Source: Phialocephala subalpina
Taxonomy: Eukaryota; Ascomycota; Leotiomycetes; Helotiales; Mollisiaceae
Reading direction: 5' to 3'
NCBI GenBank assembly: GCA_900073065.1
Contig: FJOG01000051.1
Coordinates: 253,651 to 272,307 of the forward strand
DNA: 18,657 bases
Shown here: positions 10,224 to 18,657 of the stretch, piece after piece
Layout: each line of letters starts with the position of its first letter
Numbering within the stretch: position 1 is the first letter of the stretch
Program-made: the position numbers and the translations under genes
Notes under the pieces: generated by a model
The model's input: the letters and a program-made list of their open reading frames with translations, nothing else
The model's database searches: none
Told to the model about the DNA's origin: nothing

Positions 10224-10993
10224 ATGTTGTTCGAATCCTCTCTTCTTGTATTAGTAGCCATCCTGCAGCTTGCCTCTGCAGACGCGGCCGGCTATGTCCT
10301 TCCATCAACTGGTGTTGCTTCAACTACCCAGTTCTACCTCGGCCCTGAGTTGAGCAGTGGCACAGCTTGTGGTGTATCTGCGCTGCCTAATGGCAAAAGT
10401 ACGAGTGGAGAGCAAGGTGGTGGACCTGGTTATCTTTATGTTTGTTTGACATCCTAATTATTTGTTGTTCGTACTAACAATTTCTTCCAGGCAGCCATTA
10501 ACCAGCTGGCATTTGGCGCAAACCCTTCTGTTTCTGGTGCTGGTGGTCCTGGGGGAGCTTGTGGAATCTGCTACTGGATCACGCCGGTATCCGCTTCCGG
10601 CACAGCTCTCTCCGCCAACGCATTGATCTTTAAGATCATCGATGAATGTCCAGCCTCTGTTGCTCTGAGTGGAGGGACGCATTGTGATACTTGCACCACT
10701 TCTGAGGTACTTTTGCTCTTTGCCTAGCGTGGAGTATGGATCTGACTTGCTGCAAGGTTAATGACTACGGCCATACTTGGCACTTCGATATTGCCGTTGA
10801 TGCTATGAGCACTGCTCAGTATGACCAATTTTTTGCTGGTGTCACAGATGGATCCAATTGGAAAACCGTCTACTTTGAGGAGACTAGTTGTGGTTCGGAC
10901 AACCCCACACCTTCTATCAAATCATGGGGCTGCATTAGTGGCTGTTCAAACAACGAGGAAGCAACAGTATGTCAAGATACCGGATTCTCTTGA
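10224..10993 (+). CDS. Secreted expansin-like / GH45-like double-psi beta-barrel protein
   Basis: Predicted extracellular protein of the RlpA-like/barwin-like fold shared by expansins and GH45 endoglucanases; it probably acts on or loosens cell-wall polysaccharides. Exons are 10224-10439, 10491-10706 and 10757-10993 (222 aa). The introns of 51 and 50 nt have TACTAAC or CTGACTTGC sites and sit in phase 0. Residues 1-21 form a signal peptide (LLVLVAILQLASADA). The barrel shows TACGVSALPNG, GGACGICYWI, FKIIDECPA, HCDTC and the expansin-type motif GHTWHFDIA. A GH45-type catalytic Asp pair cannot be assigned by eye, so non-catalytic expansin-like action is the safer reading. No second carbohydrate-binding domain is present. 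The mature part has ten cysteines. A strong donor GTATGT at 10967 and an acceptor at 11017 offer an alternative end (EEAT-ML), but that would remove one cysteine and leave nine. Confidence 0.85.
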
Positions 10994-11399
10994 TTGCGGA
11001 CTTTAAATCTACGGTAGATGTTATGATGAAGTGGCATAAAAATTCAAGTTGGGATTGCTTGGTGGGAAAGAGTGCGTCTGCCGAAAACGAAGAATTCATA
11101 TGATTTTCGGTGGCTCTTCTTTTCTTTGGAATACTTGTTATGGTTGAGACTAGTAACTAGCATTTAATGGATTGTTCTTTGCAAAATTCCTTACCTTATT
11201 ATGTTAGGGTTGAGATAAGCTGTGGAAAGCGTTGCTCCAGGGCTTCTATCTTCAGTCCAGCTATGCGTATCCTAACAACCCTCCTAGCCGTTGAATTAGA
11301 GACTTCAATAATTCCACCATTACCACCAACTCACACAGTGCTGGTCCTGATTGCCTTTCACATGTTCCAAACAGCAAAACAGCAACCTCTCACCATTAC
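10994..11399. other. Intergenic region after the expansin-like gene
   Basis: This stretch holds the 3' flank of the expansin-like gene. The rest shows no recognisable coding, RNA or repeat signal until the membrane-protein relic at about 11400. Confidence 0.45.
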
Positions 11400-11498
11400 C
11401 CAACTCGAGTGGTCTTATCCCTAACTCCGCCAGTCGCCTCTCGGCGTCCACTTCTTGAATATTATGCCCTCTATTCCCATTTTCATACCAATAGATGA
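11400..11498 (-). pseudogene. Relic of the C-terminal tail of a membrane protein
   Basis: Minus-strand translation contains NIQEVDAERRLAELGIRPLE, closely matching GIQEVDAERQLAELGTRPIE of the membrane-protein gene at 17901-18440. At DNA level the block CGCCTCTCGGCGTCCACTTC is identical in both, with about four-fifths identity by eye over roughly 100 bp. Only the cytoplasmic tail is present: no start, transmembrane segment or matching stop. It abuts the relic of the transcription-factor C-terminus at about 11500. Confidence 0.65.
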
Positions 11499-11504
11499 GG
11501 CCGA

Positions 11505-11637
11505 CCGAACGAGAGACTTCACATACAAGGATTTGACAAATCCAAAATTGCAGGTCGAAGGTTCTCTCGACGGTTGACTGTCGCACATGGATGACTTTGG
11601 GGCTTTTATCATGACTAATGCCAACACTCAGATCTAA
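11505..11637 (+). pseudogene. Relic of a paralogous zinc-finger regulator C-terminus
   Basis: Plus-strand translation RDFTYKDLTNPKLQVEGSLD, then a stop, LSHMDDFG and a final stop at 11637, aligns residue by residue with RNFTFKDLTSPQFQAEGTLD, W, LTQLDDLG of the intact gene (about 9348-9476). The conserved Trp codon TGG is TGA here. The remaining frame and the terminal stop position are kept, so this was once a coding paralog rather than a recent copy. Everything upstream of about 11505 in that gene is gone and is replaced by the inverted membrane-protein relic. Confidence 0.65.
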
Positions 11638-12261
11638 AAGCCCAGATGTTAATCGCGGCCTCTTGGCTAAGCTCGTCCATACCGGGCTCTTCTTTTTTTT
11701 ATTCTCACGAGTGTATGGACACGGAAGCAAACGTATCACGTCCAGTCAGAGAAGGGGTCAACATATTTACAAAGTCCATGCTTTTGCTTATCAATTGCAC
11801 TCGGCCAGCGAGGCATGACAATACAGTTATTCAAAATCAGCGCTTAGAAACCATACGTCAGACACACCAAAATCTACCTTTCGCTTTCGGAAGAAAAATC
11901 ATTGGATGGAAAAAAACGCTTCAAAACCATGTGACTGCTTGTCTGCCAGCCGTGAAGCAAAACCAAAACCACACTTTGCGGGGTACGATACCCTGTGGAA
12001 CCTCGTTGAGTTTTGCTTCAGGACTGCCCTGCTTTCATGAATTGAACTCATGATGTATGCATTCACAGCAGGAAAATATTACAGGCAGAGATTTGAATAT
12101 AACGCATGTGTGAATCACTGAATCAACAAGAACATTTTGTTATACACAAAGAGCAACGCATATTCAAAGAGGCCTCGCAGATTATTATGATGATCAAGGT
12201 TGAGTCCGGCGGTCAATGGCCTAATCGGGAAAATTCGGTTTCTTGGCCGGAGTCTCGACAC
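11638..12261. other. Intergenic region, no gene recognised
   Basis: A plus-strand open frame of 135 codons spans 11646-12053, but its translation has no motif, domain or convincing codon pattern and the flanks are relic DNA. I see no RNA gene. Confidence 0.4.
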
Positions 12262-12345
12262 CTCTTAACCCTCTGGCTCACGTAACCATGCGCCGCCTTT
12301 GCTTAGGACGGCTTGGGTTTGGCTCAGCTTTGGCTCAAGTTTGTT
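12262..12345. repeat. Degenerate GCTCA/TGAGC repeat, copy 2 (weak)
   Basis: Minus-strand reading has TTGAGCCAAAGCTGAGCC followed by further (T/A)GAGCC-like steps about 11 nt apart, resembling the GTGAGCCAAACCTGAGCC part of copy 3 near 17550. The match is shorter and weaker than between copies 1 and 3. Confidence 0.35.
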
Positions 12346-12447
12346 AAAGTCTCTTCGCCCATCTCATTAGAAATCGTTAACTTTTAACGAGGGACTCGAA
12401 AAAACCCCTTTTCCTAACTAAAGAGCTTAATTCTATTCTTATTATAT

Positions 12448-12704
12448 TGTGAGGTGTAGAATAGAAGGAGGCAACAATAGGTCAGATTGGTACTAGACTA
12501 ATCTCTGTCTTTCTGCCAGAGATTCAAAGGGTCCCTATATACAGAATAACAGCCTAAGAATAACAACCGCACAGCCCCCGTAAGACATCCTACGCTATGC
12601 GTAAGCTTACGCGAGCTCTACGTAGGTTATAGAGGCTGCGCAACCTAGGTGGTGGCTGTAAGCCAGCAAGAGGCTATGTTAGTAGGATACCCAATCCTAC
12701 ACGT
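12448..12704 (-). mobile_element. Possible solo LTR or transposon remnant
   Basis: On the minus strand the segment begins TGTAGGATTGGGTATCCTAC, contains a TATATAG box (about 12535-12541) and ends with CCTCACA, giving TG...CA ends of about 254 bp as in LTRs. The start is a near-perfect hairpin (GTAGGAT, 5-nt loop, ATCCTAC; 12682-12700). No target-site duplication is visible at these borders and no internal gag or pol sequence is present, so both identity and ends are uncertain. Confidence 0.3.
12589..12627. repeat. Palindrome and larger imperfect inverted repeat
   Basis: A perfect 14-bp palindrome, GCGTAAGCTTACGC (12599-12612), sits inside a broader imperfect inverted repeat bounded by CCTACG and CGTAGG. 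It falls within the LTR-like segment and may be part of that element. Confidence 0.6.
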
Positions 12705-12870
12705 GATAAATATATTTTATATTTTATATTAATTAAAATTCATTTTATATATTTTATTTTAAACTTTATATTTTATATTTATAATTCTTTAATAATATTT
12801 TATTTTCTTAGTTTTATTATAAAATTAGAAATATTAATATAAATTTGAATTAATGAAGTAAATATTATAA
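12705..12870. repeat. AT-rich low-complexity block
   Basis: Almost pure A/T with recurring TTTATATTTT and TTATATTAA strings and no coding capacity. Such blocks beside transposon-like sequence in filamentous ascomycetes often result from repeat-induced point mutation; here that is inference, since no intact copy is available for comparison. Confidence 0.6.
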
Positions 12871-13081
12871 TAAGGGTTACTAAAAAGGGTTGATTAGAGA
12901 GTAAGTAAAAACGATTGGATTGCTGAAACTTAAGGAAGAAAGGTAAGGTCGAGCCGAAGCTAGACCCTTTGAGGCTCGGCTGGTAATGTCGAGCTAAGGC
13001 GCACGTATACCATATGATAGCGCCCTATGACAAGTGTACAAAGGTTTTGTTACTATCGCTAGGATCTCGAACGAGCTACTT

Positions 13082-16000
13082 CTACCGTCCCTTACTAAGC
13101 GTTTTACTAATCCTTTCATATATTCCAGCCATTTCGTGAACCGAAGCTTGATCTGAAATTGCCGCTATATCGCTATCTTCCGGCAACATATGTCCTCTAT
13201 CGGTGAGCCATTTCTTAACATCATCCACTTCTTTCCCTTTCAACGCCTCCCGTACTTTTTCGAACTGCACCTGACTCTTCTCCTCCATCCCCTTCCTCTT
13301 CTTCTTCTTCTCCTCCTCCTCCTCCTCCTCTTCTTTCGTATCTCCGCCGTCTGCCTCGCGTATCCGTGACGGTGGTGGCCAGTCCAAAATTTGGTTCAGG
13401 GTGTCAGAATCTTCGTCCTCTGCTCCATATACAGTATCTTCATAGAAATAGAGAAGCACTTTGTGATGTGCTTTCTTTATATCAATCCCTAACCTCGAAA
13501 TAATCGCCAATCGTTTGGCAGAGGTAAAATAGTCAGCAAATTGAGACAAAATGAGCTCAATACAATTTGTCTCAAGAAGCAAATCGAGGCCACCGGAATC
13601 GAGCGACCAGCGTGAGTAGCACGGACGAGCCCTATGCGTATCCCTAACTTCAACAGTACGTGAGAGCCCCATCTTTGGGCACAGAAACTTTTGTTCAAGA
13701 TCTGCCCCAGCTTCAAGAAGTAAGGCGACCATTTTTTCAACAATCCCGTCCCGCCTGTGGGGTCTTGGGTACGCCACCATGAAAAAGTATCCGAGCAAAG
13801 GCATGGGGAGAAACAAAAAGCTACCAGCTTTTATGAACATCGGAAAGAGAGCGACACAGTTCTTACAATCGCCGCCCTTTCCAAGAAGCTGAGATACCGT
13901 GGTAGTGGCTCTAACGGTGTAAGCGGCCATAGGGCAAAGCAAAAGATAGTTTCGAAGTGGAGTGATATCTCCAGAACTACTCTCCAGGAGATGGACAAGC
14001 GGCTGGTGAAAACCATACCGAGCTGCGACTTCATAAAACTCGCACCGGCCGTTCCGCTCATAGATTTCCTGGGTTAACTTGAGAAGAACTACTTCTTGGT
14101 CGTTCGACAATGTGGGGTTCGCGTTGATCATAGTTCCCATTGAAGCGTTTCTCTCCGGTAGATATTTCTCAGGCGGATAGGAATCTTCAAGGATGGTAGC
14201 TTGAAGTACTTGGAATTGGCGTTGGGCCGCTGATGTTGGGTCTTGATCCAAAAGCTTGTCTTTCATGCTAAGGAGGAACTCCTTCGCGCTTCTGTGAAGA
14301 AATCCAATTCCGATGGGGTCCCAAGGCCTAATGATGTCTCTGGAAAGAATGTGCTCAATATCCGCTTCCCCTTCTAAATGAGAAACAACCTCCAGTATCC
14401 CTGCACATCGAGACGTCAACTTGCGATCTACCTCAAGCAAGGGTTTCTTCAAGCTTGCTGGGGAAGGCGGGATCTTTTGCTTTAGAAGCATATCCCGCAG
14501 AGTTGGATCAAACGCAACCGCATACTGAAACAGATTCAAACGCCTAGATTGCCGATTCTCGGAAAAACGGATAAAAATGTTGAAAAGCATTGCAGCGTCC
14601 ATGCTATAAAGGCCTTGATCGTCACCAAGCCTTTTTAGCATTTCCTCGTAAAGTTTTCCTAGCTCGGATGGCAGCGCACGGAGCCGTTCCATGAGCTTAG
14701 TCGGATCATCACCGTTGGTGATTCCCCTCTGCAAGCTCTTGAGAGCGAGAGACACCCAAAGGAACACTCCATTAGCCTTATTGACAATCTCGTTAGTGAA
14801 TTGACTTTCATCAATCCCTGACAAATTGAACGTGCATTTAGTTTTCAGAAAGTCTTTCGCGTAGACTTCCACATCATGCTTCGTTAAGTCTTGAAGTCTG
14901 AGTTTTGGGTAAGTTTTGAGCCCCCGAATGAAACTGGCCTCGGGACGACTTGATGCGCAGGCTTTAAGACCGTTATTTTTCGGAGTGGATGAAATCCGTT
15001 CAACGAGAAGCAGAAGATCGAATGGACCGTCTCTTGGATCGATTTCGTCCAGTCCGTCAAGGAAGATACAGACGCCTTTTTGATGCAGAGACAAAGACTG
15101 AACCAAAATTTCTTCCAGATCATCCCTTGACCAATCTTCAGGATTCTTAATCCTTGAGAACTTTGGCCATTTCCGCAGGACGTGAGCCAGAATATCCTCG
15201 TTGGCTTCGAAGATCTGATAAAGTAAAGAGCGAAGGAGGCCTAAAATACTTCTCTGTATTCTTGTCCCCGAGTTCCAGATGAAGTATGAGTAGATCGAAC
15301 AGTCTGGCGCCCATTTGTGTAGGTATTGGCTAGTTCTCTCATCATCAATGAGAAATTTCATCAACGTACTTTTTCCTGACCCCGCTTTTCCGCTGATCCA
15401 GTAAATCGAATCTCCGGAACTCAGCCATTCTGTGAAGCTATCCCATGGCCTCTGGATTTCTTCACGGAATACCCAGGAGAATGTGTCTGTATGGCGCTTC
15501 TCGATTTGATTTCGACGTGCATTCATATCCTTATCATAAAGACTATCGAGGATTTGCTGCCGTTGAGCTTGATGATCTCGTCGGGACTCTGTAGCAGCTT
15601 GGGTCGCAGTAACATGCTCGCGGGTTTTGTGGCTCTCTGCCTCTATTTGTCGACTTGTAGCTTCGTTTGCAGCAGATATCAATGCCTGGGTTGCCCAAAA
15701 CTCGTCGGAAATGAGATCTCTAAGTTGCGCCTGGCCTTGGACGTACGTTCTGATGAACTTTTTGAGAATTCCGTCAAGCTTTTGGAATCCGGCTTCCTGC
15801 TCGAGAGCAGCGGCATCATTTTGGTTGCTATTGACAGGGTTAGCTTTGTAGTCCTCGAAAAAGTCACAAACTCACCATAGATGGACCAGAATGTGAGTTT
15901 GCATTGTATCTTGGTATTTTCGCATGTCTTGTTCCAGTTTCTCGAAATCACCCTTCCGCCACTTCAATTTTAATGCCCTGAAGACAAGAACACCTCGACT

Positions 16001-16291
16001 CGAGTCAATTTTGTCCATCTTCGATTTAATCTCCTTCGAAGTTTCCAGACACTTCGAGGCGATTTCCCGAAGGTCCGCCTGATTTTTGGGGAGGTGCTTC
16101 AGGTCGCAACTTTGGAGGTACCGCTCCAGCCCGTCTGACGATTTGGAAAGATTGTCAGCATGCTCGCGAAGTTGGGGGTCCGCAGTGCCATCCTTCTTGA
16201 TACGCTTGACAATAGAAGTGACCTCGTGAGAAAAGGATATCATCTGCATCACACTGCAGGCAATACTGAGACAAGTCAACGGATCCAACAT
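13082..16291 (-). CDS. NACHT-domain STAND protein (fungal NLR-like)
   Basis: Predicted signal-transduction NTPase of the STAND class; relatives control incompatibility or immune-like responses. Exons 16291-15876 and 15827-13082 give 1053 aa; the 48-nt intron has GTGAGT, GCTAACC and ATAG. I chose ATG 16291 (MLDPLTCLSIACSVMQ) because it matches the usual start of the fungal STAND N-terminal (Helo-like/NACHT_N) domain. That domain spans about 1-185, followed by a charged, probably coiled segment (about 190-260). NACHT has Walker A GKAGSGKST (285-293) and Walker B CIFLDGLDE (392-400), then ASSRPE, and a downstream GFLHRSAKEFL typical of the family. The C-terminus lacks clear WD40, TPR or ankyrin arrays; only VALLLEAGADLEQ (about 838-850) looks like one ankyrin remnant. 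An E8-K4 run lies near 970-985. The sensor part may be reduced or diverged. Confidence 0.9.
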
Positions 16292-17380
16292 TTTGACGTG
16301 AACAACCTGTCCGTGATGCTGTGTCCAAGAATATTGAGTAGATTGAGGTTGGGGATAGAGATAATTCCACTTATAATCGTGGCCAATGGTCAATGGGACA
16401 ATAGAAGGGCAATTCCGAAGCAGAGAGCGAGCGTATGTGTTCATGCACTCTCCTTCGTAGCCTTATCGACGCAGCTAAGGCGGTCCAACTCTTGCAGCTA
16501 TTTGGCGTACCGATGTATTACCAATATAACACCCCTTTCCTATTAGTAAGGCTATTCCTTTATTAGCACGATCATTGACACAGCCTGGATCTCAGATCTT
16601 GCCTGTTTCTATCAAAACCGCGATGAAGTGAGGCTGAGCTACCTCCTGTCAAGTTGTCTCGATTTATCAGAACCACTCGAGTAAGTTGCGAGATTAGTTG
16701 GGTGCGATCTCTGCAACAGATGTTGCTCTTCAAATACAAGCTATAATGGCGATTAGCTGGGTCTTTTGAGGTTGGGCAGCGCTCCACGGATCTGAAAAGG
16801 GCGTCGGTGTGAACTCCGCAAAATAGCCGCCGAACCCTTGCCTTTTTCGCGAATCAGCAATAGCCACGTGTGATTGGCTACTTACGCAGCCGTGATTTGT
16901 TGGGCGGATAGCAATCGAAATTATAGAAGCGCCGGATGGTTGTAGGAAAGCCATTCTCCTTACCACTCTAGATGTGAATGGATAGATGATTGCGTTTTAG
17001 GGGAATATCATTACGTAGAAGTGTATGTGTGTAAATTGGTAGCTTCACTTGCTACATATACATGACAACTCACGTGACAGGATGTGGTTGATGTTGTGCT
17101 TTAAAGGAGAGAAGAAGAAACATATGAATGTAACGCTTATTATAACGATATACTTGCCGTTATAAATAGATTTGTAACGATGATTTTACGCGGAGTGGCA
17201 CGTGACTTGGGACACGAAGTGTAACATTTGCTAGTGTTTGGTTTATAGGAAAAAAGGTATATTTGATGGGATTAGCTTATACTAGGATTACTCAGATGGC
17301 TTTTATTGTTTAGGTAAGGAGGTTTAGGGAAGGTGCTAGAGTAAGTAAGGTCTTACGGCGCTAGCGTATTGAGGAACACT
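16292..17380. other. Intergenic region upstream of the NACHT gene
   Basis: No gene is supported. Three CACGTG hexamers occur at about 16865, 17071 and 17199. A perfect 7-bp inverted repeat (TATAACG ... CGTTATA) spans 17141-17164. The sequence becomes more A/T rich and repeat-like toward 17350. A minus-strand open frame at 16730-16966 has no recognisable features. Confidence 0.45.
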
Positions 17381-17475
17381 AGCGTTGAGAATAGAGCAAA
17401 ATTAGACTCCCCAACGCTGGCAACGGCAGCGTTGAAAAGGGAACAAAATTCGGCTCCCTGGCGCCGGCGGCAGCC
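17381..17475. repeat. Imperfect tandem repeat, two units of about 47 bp
   Basis: Both units start AGCGTTGA and share GA-x-CAAAATT, then GACTCCC or GGCTCCC and a GCTGGC/GCCGGC-like GC-rich end. The units are 17381-17427 and 17428-17475 and match over roughly 70 percent by eye. A partial AGCGTATTGAGGAACACT just upstream may be a third, shorter remnant. Confidence 0.5.
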
Positions 17476-17511
17476 GTATTTGAGTAGCCCAAGCGGGTCG
17501 CCCCTGTCTAC

Positions 17512-17612
17512 CGTGGGCTCACCTCCTTGGCTCACCTGCTCAGCCTGGCTCAGGTTTGGCTCACCCACAGCTCAGGCTATAGCAGCAACAGCTCAGGTCC
17601 AAATATGGAAAT
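17512..17612. repeat. Degenerate GCTCA/TGAGC repeat, copy 3
   Basis: This is the clearest copy: on the minus strand TGAGC recurs about seven times, mostly 8-13 nt apart. It shares its TGTTGCTGCTATAGCCTGAGC-like core with copy 1 at 1589-1715. The element is non-coding as far as I can see. Confidence 0.5.
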
Positions 17613-17900
17613 GGGAAACACTCATGTCAAGATTCCGATATCGAACTATTTGTTTCACGACCGGCGCTCTCTCGATGGTTAGTAGAATCTCATGTAGAAG
17701 CAGATAGACACAACTGGGAGGCGACAAGGCTCGAGCCCTTATTACTAAGTTGCAAGGCATGATAATCAGCTTCAAAATATGCTAATTATCACATTTATAG
17801 GGTGGAGATGTGACTGAACGGGCCCCTAAAACCGGCTTCGCATACGGTAGTCGAATCTCCCCACGCCACTCGGGCAGCCTCCTAGGATTCAACGACAGCA
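17613..17900. other. Intergenic stretch before the membrane-protein fragment
   Basis: No gene recognised. A GTGGAGAT ... ATCTCCCCAC hairpin at 17802-17864 recalls a tRNA, but I rejected that call. Confidence 0.4.
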
Positions 17901-18440
17901 TTACATCATACTACTATTGCCCAACTCGATAGGTCTTGTCCCCAACTCCGCTAGTTGCCTCTCGGCGTCCACTTCTTGAATGCCATGCCCTCCATTCCCA
18001 CTTCTACGCCAATCCATATCTTTATGTAGTTGCGGCTGAGTAATATAGGTCACCCCAACCTCTTGAACGTTTGGACTGGAAACTATTTTCGAGGAAAATG
18101 AAGAAGGCTTCGGAGCCGGCCCTGCATTATGCTTCTTCTCTTCAATCATGATTCCTCTCCTTTCTCCAACCCAGAAGCCGAGCATAGTGGCTGTGATAGC
18201 AAGCACCCCCAGAGTTATTCCCACTCCAACGCCCACTTTTATTGCTTCTGTATTTGATTTTGAAAATGGAGAGCATGTGGGCGTAGAGGTCGTGTCGGAA
18301 GTCGGGGTAGGTGTAGAGGAAGTTGAGGCAGATATGGAGATCTGGAAGATCTTGAGTTGAGTGAGGTTGAAACTAAGGTTTAGATTGCAGCAGCTTGTAA
18401 AATTGCTTGCGCCACAGCAGAAAGCAGTGTGAGAAAAATA
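17901..18440 (-). pseudogene. 5'-truncated gene for a single-pass membrane protein
   Basis: An open frame of 179 codons ends at TAA 17903-17901 but has no start: immediately upstream lies an in-frame TAA (18443-18441) in AT-rich DNA, and no AG acceptor lies between that stop and the coding-like part. It encodes a cysteine motif FCCGASNFTSCCN, a Ser/Thr/Pro-rich stalk (SASTSSTPTPTSDTTST), a membrane helix (VGVGVGITLGVLAITATMLG) and a basic-start cytoplasmic tail (GERRG) ending in EVDAERQLAELGTRPIEL. This CC-x-CC, stalk, helix and tail order is common in fungal surface glycoproteins of unknown role. The missing N-terminal ectodomain suggests a disrupted gene, although a distant upstream exon beyond the window cannot be excluded entirely. 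Confidence 0.65.
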
Positions 18441-18657
18441 TTAATCATTAATTAATTAATTATTGATTAATATTGATTAATACTCAATTGATTAAGATTA
18501 ACGGGTCTATGACTAAGCTATTGAATAGATTAATGAGTAATTAATCAATACTATTGATTAATACACGTGACTATAATATATAATATTATATAGAAATTGT
18601 ATATAAGGGAAAATCAAAACTCCTTCTATTCTATAAGCTAAAACGTATAAAAATCCA
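18441..18657. repeat. AT-rich block with repeated ATTGATTAA units
   Basis: ATTGATTAA occurs at about 18462, 18472, 18487 and 18553, and inverted at 18541. ATTAATCAAT-ACT-ATTGATTAAT (18540-18562) is a perfect 10-bp inverted repeat with a 3-nt loop. The block has no coding capacity, abuts the truncated membrane-protein gene and continues to the window edge. Confidence 0.6.

Noticed and set aside
11646..12053. 135-codon plus-strand open frame
   Set aside because: No motif, no fungal splice structure, and embedded in relic DNA; it looks like chance.
15491..15880. 129-codon open frame antisense to the NACHT gene
   Set aside because: Antisense shadow of the charged coiled segment and the intron of the NACHT gene.
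16730..16966. 78-codon minus-strand open frame upstream of the NACHT gene
   Set aside because: No recognisable domain or splice continuation; support is too weak for a gene call.
17802..17869. tRNA-like segment with GTCGAATCTCC and a GTGGAGAT/ATCTCCCCAC stem
   Set aside because: No cloverleaf could be built: the anticodon arm does not pair and the acceptor stem needs a bulge. The A-box is poor.

Overview
The window looks like nuclear DNA from a filamentous ascomycete. A Leotiomycete-type genome is my guess from gene style only; nothing in the sequence fixes the species. The evidence is short introns (about 43-105 nt) with GT...CTAAC/CTGAC...AG signals, CT-rich leaders before start codons, and fungus-typical families: a HET-domain protein, a NACHT STAND protein, a Zn2Cys6 regulator, a ToxD-like reductase and secreted SGNH and expansin-like proteins. 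I see no operon, RNA gene, CRISPR array or prokaryotic feature. Layout, left to right: (1) a HET-domain incompatibility-type gene on the minus strand, cut by the left edge; (2) a broken minus-strand gene (2239-3155) coding for a low-complexity protein with an internal three-copy repeat, disrupted by frameshifts and one stop; (3) a secreted SGNH/GDSL-type esterase on the plus strand with four exons; (4) a ToxD/zinc-binding-type medium-chain reductase on the minus strand, with one GC-AG intron; (5) a dual zinc-finger regulator (C2HC finger followed by Zn2Cys6) on the plus strand, diverging from the reductase over 391 bp; (6) a secreted expansin-like double-psi beta-barrel protein on the plus strand; (7) a mosaic of two gene relics (about 11400-11625) whose relatives both lie elsewhere in the window; (8) a transposon-like and AT-rich stretch (about 12260-12870); (9) a large NACHT-domain STAND (fungal NLR-like) gene on the minus strand; (10) a repeat-laden intergenic region (16292-17900); (11) the 3' part of a single-pass membrane protein on the minus strand, cut at its 5' side by an AT-rich block at the right edge. 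How the genes fit together: the HET and NACHT genes belong to families used in fungal self/non-self recognition, but they lie about 12 kb apart and I see no evidence that they form one system. The reductase and the zinc-finger regulator share one intergenic region and could be co-regulated. The esterase and the expansin-like protein are both predicted to be secreted and fit a saprotrophic or plant-associated lifestyle. No polyketide synthase or other core biosynthetic gene is visible, so I do not call a metabolite cluster. The gene relics, degenerate repeats and AT-rich blocks mark this as a rearranged accessory region. I did not find a clearly new system. The most unusual items are the two-parent relic, the repeat-frameshift pseudogene and the non-standard introns of the reductase.
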